NCBI RefSeq assembly: GCF_004310325.1
Contig: NZ_SIRT01000010.1
Coordinates: 62,001-126,000, forward strand
Direction: 5' to 3'
DNA: 64,000 nt
Source of the DNA: Hyunsoonleella flava
GTDB taxonomy: Bacteria; Bacteroidota; Bacteroidia; Flavobacteriales; Flavobacteriaceae
Shown: piece after piece, positions 62,180 through 64,000 of the stretch
How positions within the stretch are numbered: the first letter of the stretch is position 1
Layout of the letters: the number at the start of each line of letters is the position of its first letter
Program-made: the position numbers and the translations under genes
The notes under the pieces: model-generated
Told to the model about the DNA's origin: nothing
The model's input: only the letters and a program-made list of their open reading frames with translations
Databases searched by the model: none

Positions 62180-63280
62180 CTATTCCGCAACTAAGGTGAT
62201 ATCGATTACTTTTTCCTCCTCAGGTAATAATGTTACATCTACTTCTTGAGTAATATATCCTGGGGCACTAAACGTGACTTTATAATCCCCTGGAGCAATA
62301 TTTTCGATGCTGTAAGCGCCATCTGTAGCAGTGGAAACACTTGTGCTGTTAGTGTCGTTTAATGAAACCGAAGCCGTAATATCGCCCACTAAACCTGAAA
62401 CTGTTCCCTTTATTGAAGCTGGTTTAAGACTTAACACGATGGTTTCATCAATTACTGTAATATCTCCTTTTGTTACGCTAACATCCTGCACTATAGTGTT
62501 GTCATAACCAGATGTTTCATCTTTAGGGGCTATTACCACATCATAAGTCCCTTCAGGAACACCCCATAATGCAAATTTACCCATATCGTCAGTGTAAGCA
62601 GAAATCACAAAATCATCTTCTGTTTCTGGTGTTCCCATATCATCTACTAAAACAGAAGCCATTGATGGCAAATCACTTGGACTAACCATACCCTGTATAA
62701 TTCCAGAATTAACTTCTGCACTTGCATAAAGCACAGGCTTCAAAATGATGTTTCCTGAGTTTCCCGCAATTACAACAGATTTCTCAACATCAAAATCAAG
62801 AATAAAGTCATAGGCAAAACCTTCTTCAATTTGAGTATTTACCTTCACTTTTAGTCCAGACTGCTGTCCACTTGGCGTCTTTAAATCAAAAGTTTCATCT
62901 TCATCATTCTCATCTTTTATTACAATGGTGTTCCCGTCACCTAAAACCAAACGCATTTGAGACAACTCACCTTCAGGGACAGGAAATCTATCCACTAAAA
63001 CCTTGCTAAAACCTCCCGTAAAATCAAGTAAGTTTACTGTTCCGCTTTCAGCTTCTAAAGACATCCAACCATCATCGTCATTATTGTTATTATCCATTTT
63101 AATCATGACGTCAACAATTTCTACATTAACTTCCTCAAAATCTCCAGGTGCATCTACTAATATCACAGAAATCCTTGGAGCCTCTGCACTTATTTTAGTA
63201 GATTCTGAATCATCACATGACAGGAAAAATGACAAAAACGTCAATAAAAGAAATACTTTGAAATACTTTGAAAATCTCAT
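62180..63280 (-). CDS. DUF4382 lipoprotein with carboxypeptidase-regulatory-like repeats
   Basis: 366 residues. Lipobox LSFFLSC with an acidic DDSEST follow-up (likely exposed on the cell surface), DUF4382 domain (about 35-190: RISVILVDAPGDFEEVNVEIVDV...LLDFTGG) and two CarboxypepD_reg-like beta-sandwich domains (about 195-280 and 285-366), the second ending GDYKVTFSAPGYITQEVDVTL. Such proteins probably bind carbohydrate or other surface polymers; exact role not known. Divergent from the SDR gene. Confidence 0.88.
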   Translation of the reverse strand: MRFSKYFKVFLLLTFLSFFLSCDDSESTKISAEAPRISVILVDAPGDFEEVNVEIVDVMIKMDNNNNDDDGWMSLEAESGTVNLLDFTGGFSKVLVDRFPVPEGELSQMRLVLGDGNTIVIKDENDEDETFDLKTPSGQQSGLKVKVNTQIEEGFAYDFILDFDVEKSVVIAGNSGNIILKPVLYASAEVNSGIIQGMVSPSDLPSMASVLVDDMGTPETEDDFVISAYTDDMGKFALWGVPEGTYDVVIAPKDETSGYDNTIVQDVSVTKGDITVIDETIVLSLKPASIKGTVSGLVGDITASVSLNDTNSTSVSTATDGAYSIENIAPGDYKVTFSAPGYITQEVDVTLLPEEEKVIDITLVAE

Positions 63281-63440
63281 ACTTTTTATTTTTTAATTTT
63301 AATGGTAATTACGTCAAAATTAAATATCTAGATGTCTAATGTCAACAAAACCAAATCAAAATGATAGTTTTCTAGTTAATATTTCGATGAACGGTAAACA
63401 CTGATGACTTTTCCTTATTTTTAAAGTGAATAAAAATATA

Positions 63441-64000
63441 ATGATGACAAAAACAGCATTTATCACTGGAGCTACAAGCGGGATTGGAGAAGCTACCGCT
63501 TACGAATTTGCAAAACATGGCATAAAACTAGTGCTGTGTGGCAGACGATTACATCGCTTAAAAACTATTCAAGATGCATTGAGCAGACTGACTGATGTAC
63601 ATATTTTAAATTTTGATGTTAGAAACAGACAGGCAACCTTAGATGCTATTACTTCCTTACCAAAGGATTTTAGCAAGATTGATATTTTGATAAACAATGC
63701 TGGAAACGCCCATGGTTTAGACCCTATACAGGATGGCAGTTTAGATGATTGGGACGCTATGATGGACATCAATGTAAAAGGTTTATTGTACGTGAGTAAA
63801 GGGATTATTCCGCAAATGACCGAACGGAAATCTGGGCACATCATCAATATTGGGTCTTCCGCAGGAAAGGAAGTATACCCCAAAGGCAACGTGTACTGCG
63901 GTAGTAAGCATGCCGTTTTGGCAATAACCGAAGGAATGCGTGTAGATTTGAATCCGTTTGGAATAAAAGTAAGCGCCATAAACCCAGGCTTGGTAGAAAC
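63441..64000 (+). CDS. Short-chain dehydrogenase/reductase, 3' end outside the window
   Basis: The frame is open from ATG at 63441 (or 63444) to the window edge, 186 codons. Nucleotide-binding TGATSGIG near residue 9, NNAG at about residue 91, and the catalytic set S (INIGSSAG) and Y-x-x-x-K (YCGSKHA) are present; Arg-rich CGRR after the second strand suggests NADP(H). The PGLVE segment and layout resemble YdfG-type 3-hydroxy acid/serine dehydrogenases. The substrate is not fixed. Confidence 0.92.
   Translation, partial: MMTKTAFITGATSGIGEATAYEFAKHGIKLVLCGRRLHRLKTIQDALSRLTDVHILNFDVRNRQATLDAITSLPKDFSKIDILINNAGNAHGLDPIQDGSLDDWDAMMDINVKGLLYVSKGIIPQMTERKSGHIINIGSSAGKEVYPKGNVYCGSKHAVLAITEGMRVDLNPFGIKVSAINPGLVE

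Noticed and set aside
1-64000. tRNA/rRNA genes and CRISPR arrays
   Set aside because: I looked in the larger gaps for T-loop and acceptor patterns and for regularly spaced direct repeats of 20-40 nt and found none. The only regular repeats are the short CAGT/ACTG words.

Overview
The window is AT-rich chromosomal DNA from a member of the Bacteroidota, almost certainly family Flavobacteriaceae. The evidence is a 287-residue Bacteroidota-type primary sigma factor, promoters of the TAnnTTTG type with little sign of Shine-Dalgarno sequences, many Bacteroidota-style lipoprotein signals, a peptidase with a type IX secretion sorting tail, a Bat (aerotolerance) operon, a GH3-like acyl-adenylate enzyme and a FolK-deoxynucleoside kinase fusion. 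The gene content (Na-dependent and sulphate-permease-type anion transporters, N2O respiration) would fit a marine or brackish organism, but this is inference. I see no tRNA, rRNA, CRISPR array, phage or insertion sequence.

Layout. 1-6.1 kb: tail of an unknown gene, a secreted lipoprotein, the folK-dNK fusion, a queuosine-precursor transporter and a large AsmA-like protein. 6.1-12 kb: primary sigma factor, ribosomal protein bS21, LysE exporter, DUF2797 and GH3 proteins, small barrel protein. 12-23 kb: a complete clade II (Sec-type) nitrous oxide reductase locus: Rrf2 Fe-S regulator, c-type cytochrome, fasciclin lipoprotein, NosZ, a membrane protein, NosL, NosD, NosF, NosY, then a probable copper-acquisition module (small CNGKC protein, Met/His-rich lipoprotein, NosA/OprC-like TonB receptor). 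23-31 kb: polyprenyl synthase and a TetR-controlled TolC/adaptor/RND efflux operon. 31-42 kb: aspS, a ClC chloride channel, tadA, an M36 metallopeptidase with a type IX sorting tail, dxs, cvpA-like. 42.6-52.1 kb: an inorganic-carbon island holding a LysR regulator, SbtA-like bicarbonate permease, beta-carbonic anhydrase, SulP transporter with STAS domain, a Usp-like protein and the DabA/DabB pair. 52-62 kb: the MoxR/DUF58/BatA-E operon on the minus strand. 62-64 kb: a DUF4382 lipoprotein and the first part of a short-chain dehydrogenase.

How the genes work together. In the nos locus electrons would pass through a lipid-anchored cytochrome to an apparently lipid-anchored NosZ; NosD/F/Y/L mature its copper centres and the terminal module would import copper across the outer membrane. 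The promoter region of that locus carries two dyads, one FNR-like and centred near -41.5 of a predicted start site. In the carbon island two or three transport routes for bicarbonate/CO2 plus a carbonic anhydrase lie together without any carboxysome or Rubisco gene in view, suggesting supply of bicarbonate to anabolic or anaplerotic carboxylases.

Structure not explained by genes: (1) three copies of a roughly 90-155 nt intergenic element bounded by GCGTTA...TAACGC, two of them nearly identical over 69 nt; (2) arrays of CAGT/ACTG words with 2- or 3-nt spacers inside the Bat operon, one forming an inverted pair with matching spacing; (3) a strong hairpin just ahead of the copper-receptor gene; (4) a terminator with no obvious gene after the GH3 gene.
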